From: Saccharopolyspora elongata
Lineage (GTDB): Bacteria; Actinomycetota; Actinomycetes; Mycobacteriales; Pseudonocardiaceae
Direction: 5' to 3'
NCBI RefSeq assembly: GCF_004348985.1
Contig: NZ_SMKW01000012.1
Coordinates: forward strand, 1-64,000
DNA: 64,000 nucleotides
In this document: positions 52,822 through 61,879 of the stretch, one piece after another
Position numbering within the stretch: position 1 is the first letter of the stretch
Layout of the letters: each line of letters opens with the position of its first letter
Notes under the pieces: model-generated
What the model saw: the letters and a program-made list of their open reading frames with translations, nothing else
What the model was told of the DNA's origin: nothing
Databases searched by the model: none
Program-made: the position numbers and the translations under genes

Positions 52822-54734
52822 AGCGCCTCCTGGTGGGCTCCGGCCGGCAGCTTGTCGACGCGGATCGCCGCGGCCTTGTACTCGGCCGTGCCCGCCACCG
52901 GATCGGTGGCCTCAATGGTGATCAGGTTGACGTCCACCTCGTCCGGGAAGTGGAACGTCATGAACGCCAGGCCCGGCCGGAGCCCGGCGTCCAGCCGGAC
53001 CGGCGCGACGATAGAGCCGCGGCGCGAGGAGATCTGCACCCGCTCCCCCTCTGCCACGCCCAACGCCTCGGCGTCGGCCGGGCACAGGTCCAGGGTTTCG
53101 CCGCGCCGCATCGGCGAGTTGAAGCCCTGCGACTGCACGCCGGTGTTGTAGGAGTCCAGCCGGCGGCCGGTGGTCAGCCGCAGCGGGTACTCCTCGCTGA
53201 GCTCGTCGACCGGCGGGCTGTGCCGCACCGGCGCGAACACCGCAGGCTCGCCGCGCACGATCGGGTCGTCCGCCCACAGCCTGCTGTGCAGGTAGGTCGG
53301 TTCCAGCGAATCCTCGGAGAAGCAGGGCCACTGGATGCCGCCGAGCTCCGCGAGCCGCTCGTAGGACATGCCGTGGTGCATCGGCGAGAGCGCCCGCACC
53401 TCCTCCCACACCTGCTCTGCGGTGTCGTAGTGCCAGTCGTGGCCGAGGCGCCGCGCGATCTCGCAGATGATGTCGATGTCGTTGCGCGCCCCGCCGGGCG
53501 GATCCAGCGCCTTGCGCACCCGCTGCACCCGTCGCTCGCTGTTGGTGAAGGTGCCGTCCGTCTCGCACCAGGCCGCCGAGGCGGGCAGCACGACGTGCGC
53601 CTGCTGCGCGGTCTTGGTGAGGAAGATGTCCTGCACCACCAGGTGTTCCAGGTTCCGCATCCGCTTGAGGGTGCGACCGGAGTCGGCCTCGGACTGCACC
53701 GGGTTCTCGCCGATCGCGTACACCGCGGTGAGGTCGCCGCGATCCATCGCCTCGAACATCTGCGTCAGGTGCCAGCCGTAGCGCGGCGGGATGTTCGAAC
53801 CCCAGGCCGCGTCGAACCGCTCGCGGACCTCGGGCGAGAGGATGTCCTGGAACCCGGGCAGCCGGTTGGGGATCGCGCCCATGTCGCCGCCGCCCTGCAC
53901 GTTGTTCTGCCCGCGCAACGGGTTCAGGCCGCTGCCGTAGCGGCCGACGTGCCCGGTCAGCAGGGACAGGTTGATCAGCGACAGCACGTTGTCGGTGCCG
54001 TTGTGGTGCTCGGTGATGCCCAGCGTCCAGCACAGCTGGGCGCGGTCGGCGCGTGCGTAGGCGTGGGCGAGTTCCTCGATGAGCTCGGCGGGCACTCCCG
54101 TCTCCAGCGCCGCGACCTCCGGCGTCCACTGCCGCACTTCGGCGGCGTAGGCGTCGAAACCGCCGGTGGCGCGGTCGATGAAGGAGCGGTTGACCAGCCC
54201 GGACGCGATGATCTCCCGGCCGATCGCGTGCGCCAGCGCGATGTCGGTGCCGACGTGCAGCTGCAGCCAGCGGTGCGCCCACTTGGCGGTGCTGGTGCGC
54301 CGCGGGTCCACCACGTACAGCTTGGCGCCGCGGTTGACGGCCTTGAGCACGTGGTGGAAGAAGATCGGGTGCGCCTCGCGGGCGTTGGAGCCCCACAGCA
54401 CGATCAGGTCGGCGTCCTCGATCTCCTGGTAGGACGACGTGCCGCCGCCGCTGCCGAAGACCTGGGCCAGGCCCGCCACGCTCGGCGCGTGGCAGGTCCG
54501 GTTGCAGGAGTCGACGTTGTTGGTGCCGATCACGGCGCGCGCGAACTTCTGCGCCACGTAGTTCATCTCGTTGGTGGCGCGGGCGCAGGAGAAGACGCCG
54601 AAGGCGTCCGGCCCGCGCTCCTCGACGGTGCGCGCGATTCCCTCAGCGGCCCGGTCGAGCGCTTCCTCCCACGACGCGGGCCGCAGGTCGCCGCCGTCGC
54701 GCACCAGGGGCTCGATCAGCCTCGTGTACCCCAT
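52812..54734 (-). CDS. Formate dehydrogenase molybdopterin catalytic subunit, lacking the N-terminal Fe-S domain
   Basis: A 640-residue molybdopterin oxidoreductase. Cys81-His82 in NNVDSCNRTCHAPSVAGL sits where formate dehydrogenases have Cys or selenocysteine bound to Mo/W. Cofactor segments include WGSNAREAHP, LNPLRGQNNVQGGGDMG and, in the C-terminal domain, LRLTTGRRLDSYNTG. The usual N-terminal 4Fe-4S domain is absent and is encoded by the last gene of the operon. ATG 54734 has GAGGAGG and AGGA upstream. Operator site B lies in its promoter. Confidence 0.9.
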   Translation of the reverse strand: MGYTRLIEPLVRDGGDLRPASWEEALDRAAEGIARTVEERGPDAFGVFSCARATNEMNYVAQKFARAVIGTNNVDSCNRTCHAPSVAGLAQVFGSGGGTSSYQEIEDADLIVLWGSNAREAHPIFFHHVLKAVNRGAKLYVVDPRRTSTAKWAHRWLQLHVGTDIALAHAIGREIIASGLVNRSFIDRATGGFDAYAAEVRQWTPEVAALETGVPAELIEELAHAYARADRAQLCWTLGITEHHNGTDNVLSLINLSLLTGHVGRYGSGLNPLRGQNNVQGGGDMGAIPNRLPGFQDILSPEVRERFDAAWGSNIPPRYGWHLTQMFEAMDRGDLTAVYAIGENPVQSEADSGRTLKRMRNLEHLVVQDIFLTKTAQQAHVVLPASAAWCETDGTFTNSERRVQRVRKALDPPGGARNDIDIICEIARRLGHDWHYDTAEQVWEEVRALSPMHHGMSYERLAELGGIQWPCFSEDSLEPTYLHSRLWADDPIVRGEPAVFAPVRHSPPVDELSEEYPLRLTTGRRLDSYNTGVQSQGFNSPMRRGETLDLCPADAEALGVAEGERVQISSRRGSIVAPVRLDAGLRPGLAFMTFHFPDEVDVNLITIEATDPVAGTAEYKAAAIRVDKLPAGAHQEALWI

Positions 54735-54926
54735 TCCTGCCGCCTCCTCGATGCGGAAGATCGAGCGGGTTCTCTTCTGCAACAACGCATTCCGGCGTTT
54801 GGCACAAGCGGTCGGCGTTTCCGTTTTTCGAGCGGGAAAGCCGCTACCGAACGGCTGCCCACTGCGGGAATCCCGTGCTCGCCGGCCCGTTCGGCGGCGA
54901 CGCCGGGGCAACCACCGCCAGTCAGT

Positions 54927-54939
54927 GTATACAGTATGT
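54927..54939. promoter_or_regulatory. GntR operator, site B (formate dehydrogenase promoter)
   Basis: GTATACAGTATGT matches the reverse complement of site A at 11 of 13 positions. It overlaps the predicted -10 element of the minus-strand fdh operon, where a repressor would block RNA polymerase. Confidence 0.65.
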
Positions 54940-54975
54940 GACACTCCGGCAAGATTGCGCCACCCGCACCTCATC

Positions 54976-54996
54976 TGGCAATACGTCAGATTGCCA
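54976..54996. promoter_or_regulatory. Second dyad in the fdh/oxalyl-CoA control region
   Basis: TGGCAAT (54976-54982) and ATTGCCA (54990-54996) form a perfect 7-bp dyad with a 7-nt spacer. It differs from the GntR sites, which suggests another regulator acts here; none is identified. Confidence 0.45.
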
Positions 54997-55123
54997 CATG
55001 GCGATCCCCTGACCAGCGCGAACTCCGCCGAGAAATTCCACTGTGGACAAACACGGGGCCGCGCGGAAAGCCGAATCCGGCTATGGACACCCACCTGGTT
55101 CTGCGGTAAGCCTGAAGAGCACC

Positions 55124-55143
55124 TCATACGGTATGCAGTATGG
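55124..55143. promoter_or_regulatory. GntR operator, site C (before oxalyl-CoA operon)
   Basis: TCATACGGTATGC (55124-55136) matches site A at 11 of 13 positions. A second weaker copy, GTATGCAGTATGG (55131-55143), overlaps it. They lie 37-56 nt before the start of the ThDP-enzyme gene. Confidence 0.65.
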
Positions 55144-55179
55144 AGCCGACCGTAGGCACCGGCTTGGAGGAGAGCGCAG

Positions 55180-56880
55180 ATGGCCCAGACGACACCCGAC
55201 CAAGCAGGCGAAACCGAGCTGATCTCCGGCGGTCACCTCGTCGCCAAGGCGCTCAAGGCCGAAGGCGTGGACACCATCTTCACGCTCTGCGGCGGGCACA
55301 TCATCGACATCTACGACGGCTGCGTCGACGAGGGCATCGACGTGATCGACGTCCGGCACGAACAGGTCGCCGCGCACGCCGCCGACGGCTACGCGCGGAT
55401 CACCGGCCGCCCGGGCTGCGCCGTGGTCACCGCCGGCCCCGGCACCACCGACGCGGTCACCGGCGTGGCCAACGCGTTCCGGGCCGAGAGCCCGATGCTG
55501 CTCATCGGCGGGCAGGGCGCGCTGTCGCAGCACAAGATGGGCTCGCTGCAGGACCTGCCGCACGTCGACATGATGAACCCGATCACCAAGTTCGCCGCCA
55601 CCGTGCCGCACACCGAACGCGTCGCCGACATGGTGTCGATGGCGTTCCGGGAGTGCTTCCACGGCGCGCCCGGCCCGTCGTTCCTGGAAATCCCGCGCGA
55701 CATCCTCGACGGGTCGGTGCCGCTGGAGAAGGCGCGGATCCCCGGCGCGGGCGGATACCGCGCCACCACCCGCTCCGCAGGCGATCCGGACGCCGTCGAG
55801 AAGCTGGCCGACCTGCTGGTCAAGACGGAGAAGCCGTGCATCCTGCTGGGCAGCCAGACCTGGACCTGCCGGGCGACGGACTCGGCGGTGAAGCTCGTCC
55901 GCGAGCTGAACCTGCCCGCGTTCTGCAACGGCGCCGGGCGCGGCACGCTGCCGCCCGGGGACCCGCTGCACTTCCAGCTCGCCCGCCGCTACGCCTTCGA
56001 CAACGCCGACCTGATCATCATCCTGGGCACCCCGTTCGACTTCCGGATGGGCTACGGCCGCCGGCTCTCGCCCGAGGCCACCGTGGTGCAGATCGACCTG
56101 GACTACCGCACCGTCGGCCGCAACCGCGACATCGACCTGGGCATCGTCGGCGACGCCGACGCGGTGCTCACCGCGCTCGCCCAAGCCACCTCCGGGAGGC
56201 TGGACAACGGCGCGAGCGGCCGGAAGGGATGGGTGCAGGAACTGCGCGAGGTCGAGACCGCGGCCTACGAGAAGCGGCTGCCGCGCCAGCTCTCCACGGC
56301 CTCCCCCATCGACCCGTACCGGCTGGTGCACGAGATCAACGAGTTCCTCACCGAGGATTCCATCTACATCGGCGACGGCGGCGACATCGTCACCTTCTCC
56401 GGTCAGGTCATCCAGCCCAAGGCGCCCGGGCACTGGATGGACCCCGGCCCGCTGGGCACCCTCGGCGTCGGCGTGCCGTTCGCGATGGCGGCCAAGCACG
56501 CCCGCCCCGACCAGGAAGTGGTGTGCCTGTTCGGCGACGGCGCGTTCAGCCTCACCGGCTGGGACTTCGAGACGATGGTGCGCTTCGGCCTGCCGTTCGT
56601 GGGCATCGTCGGCAACAACTCGTCGATGAACCAGATCCGCTACGGCCAGATCGCCAAGTACGGCGAGGACCGCGGCCGGGTCGGCAACACCCTCGGCGAC
56701 GTCGAGTACAGCAAGTTCGCCCAGATGCTCGGCGGCTACGGCGAAGAGGTCCGCGACCCCGGCGAGATCGGCCCGGCCCTGCGCCGCGCGAGGGAGTCGG
56801 GACTGCCGTCGCTGATCAACGTCTGGGTCGATCCGGATGTATACGCGCCCGGAACCATGAACCAGACCATGTACAAGTGA
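55180..56880 (+). CDS. ThDP-dependent oxalyl-CoA decarboxylase-like / 2-hydroxyacyl-CoA lyase-like enzyme
   Basis: A 566-residue ThDP enzyme with the usual three domains. [16 protein letters not shown] holds the cofactor-activating Glu, and [29 protein letters not shown] is the ThDP/Mg2+ motif (about residues 451-480). The sequence is closer in feel to acetolactate-synthase-like and actinobacterial 2-hydroxyacyl-CoA lyase proteins than to classical Oxc of E. coli; the C-terminus ends [10 protein letters not shown]. Its place directly before a clear formyl-CoA:oxalate transferase makes oxalyl-CoA to formyl-CoA plus CO2 the most likely reaction. Cleavage of a 2-hydroxyacyl-CoA to formyl-CoA is the alternative. 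Confidence 0.78.
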   Translation: MAQTTPDQAGETELISGGHLVAKALKAEGVDTIFTLCGGHIIDIYDGCVDEGIDVIDVRHEQVAAHAADGYARITGRPGCAVVTAGPGTTDAVTGVANAFRAESPMLLIGGQGALSQHKMGSLQDLPHVDMMNPITKFAATVPHTERVADMVSMAFRECFHGAPGPSFLEIPRDILDGSVPLEKARIPGAGGYRATTRSAGDPDAVEKLADLLVKTEKPCILLGSQTWTCRATDSAVKLVRELNLPAFCNGAGRGTLPPGDPLHFQLARRYAFDNADLIIILGTPFDFRMGYGRRLSPEATVVQIDLDYRTVGRNRDIDLGIVGDADAVLTALAQATSGRLDNGASGRKGWVQELREVETAAYEKRLPRQLSTASPIDPYRLVHEINEFLTEDSIYIGDGGDIVTFSGQVIQPKAPGHWMDPGPLGTLGVGVPFAMAAKHARPDQEVVCLFGDGAFSLTGWDFETMVRFGLPFVGIVGNNSSMNQIRYGQIAKYGEDRGRVGNTLGDVEYSKFAQMLGGYGEEVRDPGEIGPALRRARESGLPSLINVWVDPDVYAPGTMNQTMYK

Positions 56881-56891
56881 GGGGCCTTGAC

Positions 56892-58118
56892 ATGACTGCA
56901 CTCGAAGGTGTCCGGGTGCTGGACATGACGCATGTCCAATCCGGACCGTCCGCGACGCAAATCCTGGCCTGGCTCGGCGCCGACGTGGTGAAGCTGGAGG
57001 CACCGACCGGCGACATCACCCGCCGCCAGCTGCGCGACGTCGACGACGCCGACAGCCTGTACTTCACCATGCTCAACTGCAACAAGCGCAGCATCACGCT
57101 GAACATGAAGTCCGAGCGCGGCAAGGAGATCTTCGCGGACCTGGTCGCCGATTCCGATGTGCTGGTGGAGAACTTCGGGCCCGGCACCGTGGACCGGATG
57201 GGCTTCACCTGGGAGCGGCTGCGCGAGATCAACCCTCGGCTGGTCTACGCCTCCATCAAGGGCTTCGGCGACGGCCCGTACACGCACTACAAGGCCTACG
57301 AGGTCGTCGCCCAGGCGATGGGCGGGTCGATGAGCACCACCGGCTTCGAGGACGGGCCGCCGCTGGCCACCGGCGCGCAGATCGGCGACTCCGGCACCGG
57401 CATCCACACCGTCGCCGGCATCCTCGCCGCGCTGCTGCAGCGGGCGCAAACCGGCCGGGGACAACGTGTTTCGGTGGCGATGCAGCACGCCGTGCTCAAC
57501 CTGTGCCGAGTCAAGCTGCGCGACCAGCAGCGGCTCGCGCACGGCCCGCTGCGGGAGTACCCGAACGCCGCCTTCGGCGACGAGGTGCCGCGCTCGGGCA
57601 ACGCCTCCGGCGGCGGTCAGCCCGGCTGGGCGGTGCGCTGCAAGCCCGGCGGCCCGAACGACTACATCTACGTCATCGTGCAGCCGCAGGGCTGGGCGCC
57701 GGTCGCGCGGCTGCTCGGGCGACCCGAGCTGGTCGAGGACCCGGACTGGGCCACGCCGGAGGCACGGCTGTCCAAACTGGACAAGATGTTCAGCATGATC
57801 GAGGAGTGGACGCTCGGCCTGGACAAGTGGTCCGTGCTGGCGGCCCTGAACGAGCACAACATCCCGTGCGGGCCGATCCTGTCCACCCAGGAGATCATCG
57901 AGGACGCGTCGCTGGCCGCCAACGACATGATCGTCACGGTCGACCACCCGGAGCGCGGCGCGTTCAAGACCGTCGGCTGCCCGATCAAGCTGTCCGACTC
58001 CCCGGTGCGGGTCGACCGCTCCCCGCTGCTCGGCGAGCACACCGCCGAGATCTTCCGGGACCGGCTGGGCATCGGCGAAACCGAACTGGCCGAGCTGAAG
58101 TCGAACGGGGTGATCTGA
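56892..58118 (+). CDS. frc: Formyl-CoA:oxalate CoA-transferase
   Basis: A 408-residue family III CoA-transferase very like E. coli Frc (YfdW) along its whole length. Shared segments are [36 protein letters not shown] and [14 protein letters not shown]. The catalytic Asp166 lies in [10 protein letters not shown], and the mobile glycine loop is GGGQPGW (240-246). It moves CoA from formyl-CoA to oxalate, giving formate and oxalyl-CoA. It starts 11 nt after the ThDP enzyme gene and the CoA ligase follows 2 nt later, so the three form one operon. Confidence 0.93.
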   Translation: MTALEGVRVLDMTHVQSGPSATQILAWLGADVVKLEAPTGDITRRQLRDVDDADSLYFTMLNCNKRSITLNMKSERGKEIFADLVADSDVLVENFGPGTVDRMGFTWERLREINPRLVYASIKGFGDGPYTHYKAYEVVAQAMGGSMSTTGFEDGPPLATGAQIGDSGTGIHTVAGILAALLQRAQTGRGQRVSVAMQHAVLNLCRVKLRDQQRLAHGPLREYPNAAFGDEVPRSGNASGGGQPGWAVRCKPGGPNDYIYVIVQPQGWAPVARLLGRPELVEDPDWATPEARLSKLDKMFSMIEEWTLGLDKWSVLAALNEHNIPCGPILSTQEIIEDASLAANDMIVTVDHPERGAFKTVGCPIKLSDSPVRVDRSPLLGEHTAEIFRDRLGIGETELAELKSNGVI

Positions 58119-58120
58119 GC

Positions 58121-60250
58121 ATGGCTTACGACGGTGCCCGCGTGCGGGAGGTGCTCGACGCGGTCCGGGCGGAAGGCCGGGCTGCGCTCACCGCGCCGGA
58201 GGCGAAGGTGCTCTGCGACGCCTACGGCATCCCGACCGCCGGGGAGGGCCTCGCGACCAGCGCCGACGAGGCGGTGTCGCTGGCGCGGGAGTTCGGCGGC
58301 CCGGTGGCGTTGAAGATCGTCTCGCCGGACATCCTGCACAAGACCGACGCGGGTTGCGTGCTCGTGGACGTCAGCGGCGACGAGGCGATCCGCACCGGCT
58401 ACGCGCAGATCCTCGCCAATGCGCACGCCTTCACCGAGAACCCGGCGATCGCCGGGGTGCAGGTGCAGCAGATGGTCGGCGGCCACGAGGTGATCGTCGG
58501 CGCCACCACCGATCCGACGTTCGGCAAGGTCGTCGCCTTCGGCCTCGGCGGGGTGCTCGTCGAGGTCCTCAAGGACGTCACGTTCCGGCTCGCTCCCCTG
58601 TCCGCGGAGCAGGCGCGCTCGATGCTCGACGACATCGCCGCCGCCGACGTGCTGCGCGGCGCGCGCGGCAGCGAGCCGGTGGACGCCGACGCCCTGGCCG
58701 ACGTGCTGCGCCGGGTCTCGGACCTGGTGTACGACTTCCCGGAGATCGCCGAGCTCGACCTCAACCCGGTGTTCGCCACCGCCGCCGGGGCCACCGCCGC
58801 CGACGTGCGGATCGTCCTGGCGACCGAGGAGAGCGCCCCGCCGGTCCGGCATTCGCCGGAGGAGATCGTGCATGCGATGCAACGGCTGATGAATCCCCGC
58901 AGCGTGGCCGTGATCGGCGCCTCCAACGAGGACGGCAAGATCGGCAACTCGGTGATGAAGAACCTGATCAACGGCGGCTACGCGGGCGAGATCCACCCGG
59001 TCAACCCGAAGGCCGACGAGATCCTGGGCCGCAAGGCCCACCGCAGCATCACCGACGTGCCCGGCGAGGTCGACGTCGCGGTGTTCACCGTGCCCGCCAA
59101 GTTCGTGGCCGCGGCGCTGGAGGAATGCGGCCGGAAGCAGGTCGCCGCCGCCGTGCTGATCCCGTCGGGGTTCGCCGAGACCGGCAACCACGAGCTGCAG
59201 GCGGAGGTCGTGGCGGTCGCGCGCAAGCACGGGATCCGGTTGCTGGGGCCGAACATCTACGGCTACTACTACACGCCGCAGAACCTCTGCGCGACGTTCT
59301 GCACGCCCTACGACGTGCGCGGCGGCGTGGCCCTTACGTCGCAGAGCGGCGGCATCGGCATGGCCATCCTGGGCTTCAGCCGCACCACCAAGATGGGCGT
59401 GTCGGCGATCGTCGGGCTCGGCAACAAGTCCGATGTGGACGAGGACGACCTGCTGACGTTCTTCGAGCAGGACGACAACACGCACTGCGTGGCGATGCAC
59501 CTGGAGGACCTCAAGGACGGCCGGGCCTTCGTCGAGGCCGCCCAGCGGGTCACCAAGAGGAAGCCGGTCGTGGTCCTCAAGGCCGGGCGCACGGATCTCG
59601 GTGCCAGGGCCGCCAGCTCGCACACCGGCGCGCTGGCGGGCAACGACAAGGTCTACGACGACATCCTGCGGCAGTCCGGCGTGGTCCGGGCGCCCGGGCT
59701 CAACGAGATGCTGGAGTACGCGCGCGGCATCCCGGTGCTGCCCACGCCGAAGGGCGAGAACGTCGTCATCATCACCGGCGCGGGCGGCTCCGGCGTGCTG
59801 CTGTCGGACGCCTGCGTGGCGGCCGGGCTGCGGCTGATGGACATCCCCCCGGACCTCGACGAGGAGTTCCGGCGCTACATCCCGCCGTTCGGGGCGGCGG
59901 GCAACCCGATCGACATCACCGGCGGCGAGCCGCCCAGCACCTACGAGGCCACCATCCGGCTGGGGCTGCGGGACCCGCGCATCCACGCGCTGGTCCTCGG
60001 CTACTGGCACACCATCGTCACCCCGCCGATGGTGTTCGCGGAACTCGCCGCTCGGGTCGCCGAGGAGGCCCGCGCCGACGGCGTCGACAAGCCGATCGTG
60101 GTGTCGCTGGCCGGTGACACGGAAGTCGAGAAGGCCGCCGAATACCTCTTCGACCACGGCATCGTCGCCTACCCCTACACGACCGAGAAGCCCGTTGCGG
60201 TGCTGGGCGCCAAGTACCAGTGGGCCCGCGCCGCCGGCCTCCTCGGCTGA
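58121..60250 (+). CDS. ADP-forming acyl-CoA synthetase (acetate-CoA ligase family), beta-alpha order
   Basis: A 709-residue fused enzyme. An ATP-grasp part (about 1-220; VALKIVSPDILHKTDAGCV, QQMVGGHEVIVGATTDP) is followed by a CoA-binding part (about 255-350; NPRSVAVIGASNEDGKIGNSV) and a succinyl-CoA-synthetase-like part (about 370-700). SSHTGALAGNDK near residue 500 may hold the phosphorylated His. The reaction is acid + CoA + ATP to acyl-CoA + ADP + Pi, and is reversible. In this operon it could make the first oxalyl-CoA or recover ATP from formyl-CoA; both are inference. Confidence 0.88.
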   Translation: MAYDGARVREVLDAVRAEGRAALTAPEAKVLCDAYGIPTAGEGLATSADEAVSLAREFGGPVALKIVSPDILHKTDAGCVLVDVSGDEAIRTGYAQILANAHAFTENPAIAGVQVQQMVGGHEVIVGATTDPTFGKVVAFGLGGVLVEVLKDVTFRLAPLSAEQARSMLDDIAAADVLRGARGSEPVDADALADVLRRVSDLVYDFPEIAELDLNPVFATAAGATAADVRIVLATEESAPPVRHSPEEIVHAMQRLMNPRSVAVIGASNEDGKIGNSVMKNLINGGYAGEIHPVNPKADEILGRKAHRSITDVPGEVDVAVFTVPAKFVAAALEECGRKQVAAAVLIPSGFAETGNHELQAEVVAVARKHGIRLLGPNIYGYYYTPQNLCATFCTPYDVRGGVALTSQSGGIGMAILGFSRTTKMGVSAIVGLGNKSDVDEDDLLTFFEQDDNTHCVAMHLEDLKDGRAFVEAAQRVTKRKPVVVLKAGRTDLGARAASSHTGALAGNDKVYDDILRQSGVVRAPGLNEMLEYARGIPVLPTPKGENVVIITGAGGSGVLLSDACVAAGLRLMDIPPDLDEEFRRYIPPFGAAGNPIDITGGEPPSTYEATIRLGLRDPRIHALVLGYWHTIVTPPMVFAELAARVAEEARADGVDKPIVVSLAGDTEVEKAAEYLFDHGIVAYPYTTEKPVAVLGAKYQWARAAGLLG

Positions 60251-60264
60251 GTCCGGTGCAGGTC

Positions 60265-60328
60265 GGCGATTTCGCGCGAAATCGCCATCCGGCACGCGTG
60301 GCGAGCGGCGATTTCGCGCGAAATCGCC
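60265..60328. repeat. Tandem pair of identical 22-bp perfect palindromes
   Basis: The arm GGCGATTTCGC followed by GCGAAATCGCC makes a perfect 22-bp palindrome at 60265-60286 and again at 60307-60328, 42 bp apart. Both lie between the CoA ligase stop and the transporter ribosome-binding site. They could be paired hairpins that end or attenuate transcription, or a protein-binding or repeat element. Confidence 0.7.
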
Positions 60329-60387
60329 ACTCCCCCGCGGGCATCGCACCGGCTTGAAGTAGTCCAACCAGGGCAAGGAGGTCCGAT

Positions 60388-61878
60388 GTGGACGCTGAGA
60401 GAGCGCCCGGGAGAGATCCAGAACCTGTAATAGGACGAGACGAGGTCTGGCGGGCCGGCGGGCTGGAGCCGATGCCGATCCGCAAGCTGCCCGAGTCGCC
60501 GCCGTCGGTCCACCTGCTCGGCCCCACGGTGTTCCTGGTCGCGCTCGGGGTCGGCATGGGCGAGTCGTACATGTGGCCCAGGCTGGTGCTGGTCTTCGGC
60601 CCCGAGATCCGCTGGCTGTTCCTCATCGGGGTCACGCTGCAGGCCGTGGTGATGCTGGAGATGGCCCGCTACGCGATGGCCACCGGCGAGAGCATCTTCT
60701 CCGGCGCCGCGCGGGTGGCCAAGCCGGTGATGTGGTTCTTCTTCGTCACCGCGATCGCCGTCTACATCTGGCCGGGTCACCTGTCGGCGGGCGCGGCGGC
60801 GCTGGAGGAGATCACCGGCGTGCCGTGGGTCGTGTCGGCGTGCGTCGGCCTGCTGCTGGTCGGCGTGGTGTTCACGCTGGCCAAGGTGATCTACAACCTG
60901 CTGGAGAACGTGCTGTCGGTGCTGATCGGGCTGCTGGTGGTCGGCACCGCGGTGGTGGCCGCGATGGTCGGCGACCTCTCGGACCTGACCGCCACCATCA
61001 CCGGGATGTTCCACTTCGGGTACTTCCCGGCGGAGGCGATGTCGCCGTCGTGGTTCCCGGTCGTGGTGGGCTCGATCGCCTTCGCCGGGCCGTCCGGCAT
61101 GCAGCAGATGTGGTACACGCTGCACCTGCGCGACAAGGGCGCCGGGATGGGCGCGCACATCCCCCGCATCCGCGGCCTGCGGCACGCGGGCGAGGAGGAG
61201 GCGATGCCCTCCCGCGGGTTCATGTTCGACACCACCGATCCCGACGAGATGCGCAAGTGGAAGGGCTGGCGGCGCTGGGTCACCTTCGACGCGCTGCTGC
61301 TGTTCTGGGGCATCACCATGCTGGTGACGATCTCGTTCACCGTGCTGGCGCAGTCGGCGGCGCGGGAGAACCCCGGCGTGCGCGGGCTGATCGAGTCCGG
61401 GGAGCGGGAGGCCGCGCTGGGCGCGATGGCCGACGCGTTCTCGGCGGCGGGCGGCCCGGTGCTGGGCTCGGTGTTCCTCGGGTTCATCGCGCTGATCGGG
61501 CTGAACGCGACGCTGGGCCTGTTCGACTCGTTCTCCCGCGGCCAGGCCGACATGACCTACCACTTCGTGCCGGGTGCGCGGCGCTTCCGGATGTCGCACC
61601 TGTACGCGGCGTTCCTGTGGGGCGTCATCGCCTTCGGCATCCTGATCCTGCTGTTCGGGCCGGCGGACGGGCCCGGCGCGATCCTGGACGTCCTCGCGTT
61701 CCTGTCCACCTTCGCGATGGGCGCCTACTGCGTGGTGCTGCTGCTGGTGAACAACCGGATGCTGCCGCGCCCGATCCGGCCGCGGTGGTGGAGCAACGTG
61801 ATCATCGGCTTCGGCGCGGTGTTCTACCTCGGAATGCTGTTCTACAGCCTCGTCGAGTACGGAGTGGTCGTGAGCTGA
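60388..61878 (+). CDS. Nramp-related transporter without metal-binding motifs
   Basis: A 496-residue protein with about 11 membrane segments and the layout of the Nramp branch of the APC/LeuT fold. The TM1 DPGN motif of metal-transporting Nramps is replaced by GVGMGESYMWPRL, and TM6 reads FAGPSGMQQMWYT instead of carrying the usual metal-ligand Met motif. A charged loop of about 55 residues separates TM6 and TM7. AAGGAGG at 60375-60381 supports GTG 60388. In the oxalate operon it may carry oxalate, formate or another carboxylate; this is inference. Confidence 0.75.
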   Translation: MDAERAPGRDPEPVIGRDEVWRAGGLEPMPIRKLPESPPSVHLLGPTVFLVALGVGMGESYMWPRLVLVFGPEIRWLFLIGVTLQAVVMLEMARYAMATGESIFSGAARVAKPVMWFFFVTAIAVYIWPGHLSAGAAALEEITGVPWVVSACVGLLLVGVVFTLAKVIYNLLENVLSVLIGLLVVGTAVVAAMVGDLSDLTATITGMFHFGYFPAEAMSPSWFPVVVGSIAFAGPSGMQQMWYTLHLRDKGAGMGAHIPRIRGLRHAGEEEAMPSRGFMFDTTDPDEMRKWKGWRRWVTFDALLLFWGITMLVTISFTVLAQSAARENPGVRGLIESGEREAALGAMADAFSAAGGPVLGSVFLGFIALIGLNATLGLFDSFSRGQADMTYHFVPGARRFRMSHLYAAFLWGVIAFGILILLFGPADGPGAILDVLAFLSTFAMGAYCVVLLLVNNRMLPRPIRPRWWSNVIIGFGAVFYLGMLFYSLVEYGVVVS

Positions 61879-61879
61879 C

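Larger units (their letters stand above)
54735..55179. other. Divergent control region of formate dehydrogenase and oxalyl-CoA operons
   Basis: This 445-nt stretch has no convincing gene. It contains a promoter for the minus-strand fdh operon (-35 TTGCCG at 54952-54947, -10 TACACT at 54929-54924 on the minus strand), GntR-type sites B (54927-54939) and C (55124-55143), and a separate dyad at 54976-54996. The fdh leader would be about 180 nt; no riboswitch class was recognised in it. Confidence 0.6.

Noticed and set aside
54475-54500. Possible selenocysteine site in the formate dehydrogenase catalytic chain
   Set aside because: The codon at the Mo-ligand position (residue 81) is a cysteine codon, not TGA.
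55180-56880. Annotation of the ThDP gene as biosynthetic acetolactate synthase
   Set aside because: No small regulatory subunit gene or ilv context is present; it lies in one operon with frc and a CoA ligase.
57668-60376. 902-codon open frame antisense to frc and the CoA ligase gene
   Set aside because: It is a GC-rich shadow frame with low-complexity Arg/His/Asp composition and no domain; the plus-strand genes have clear motifs.
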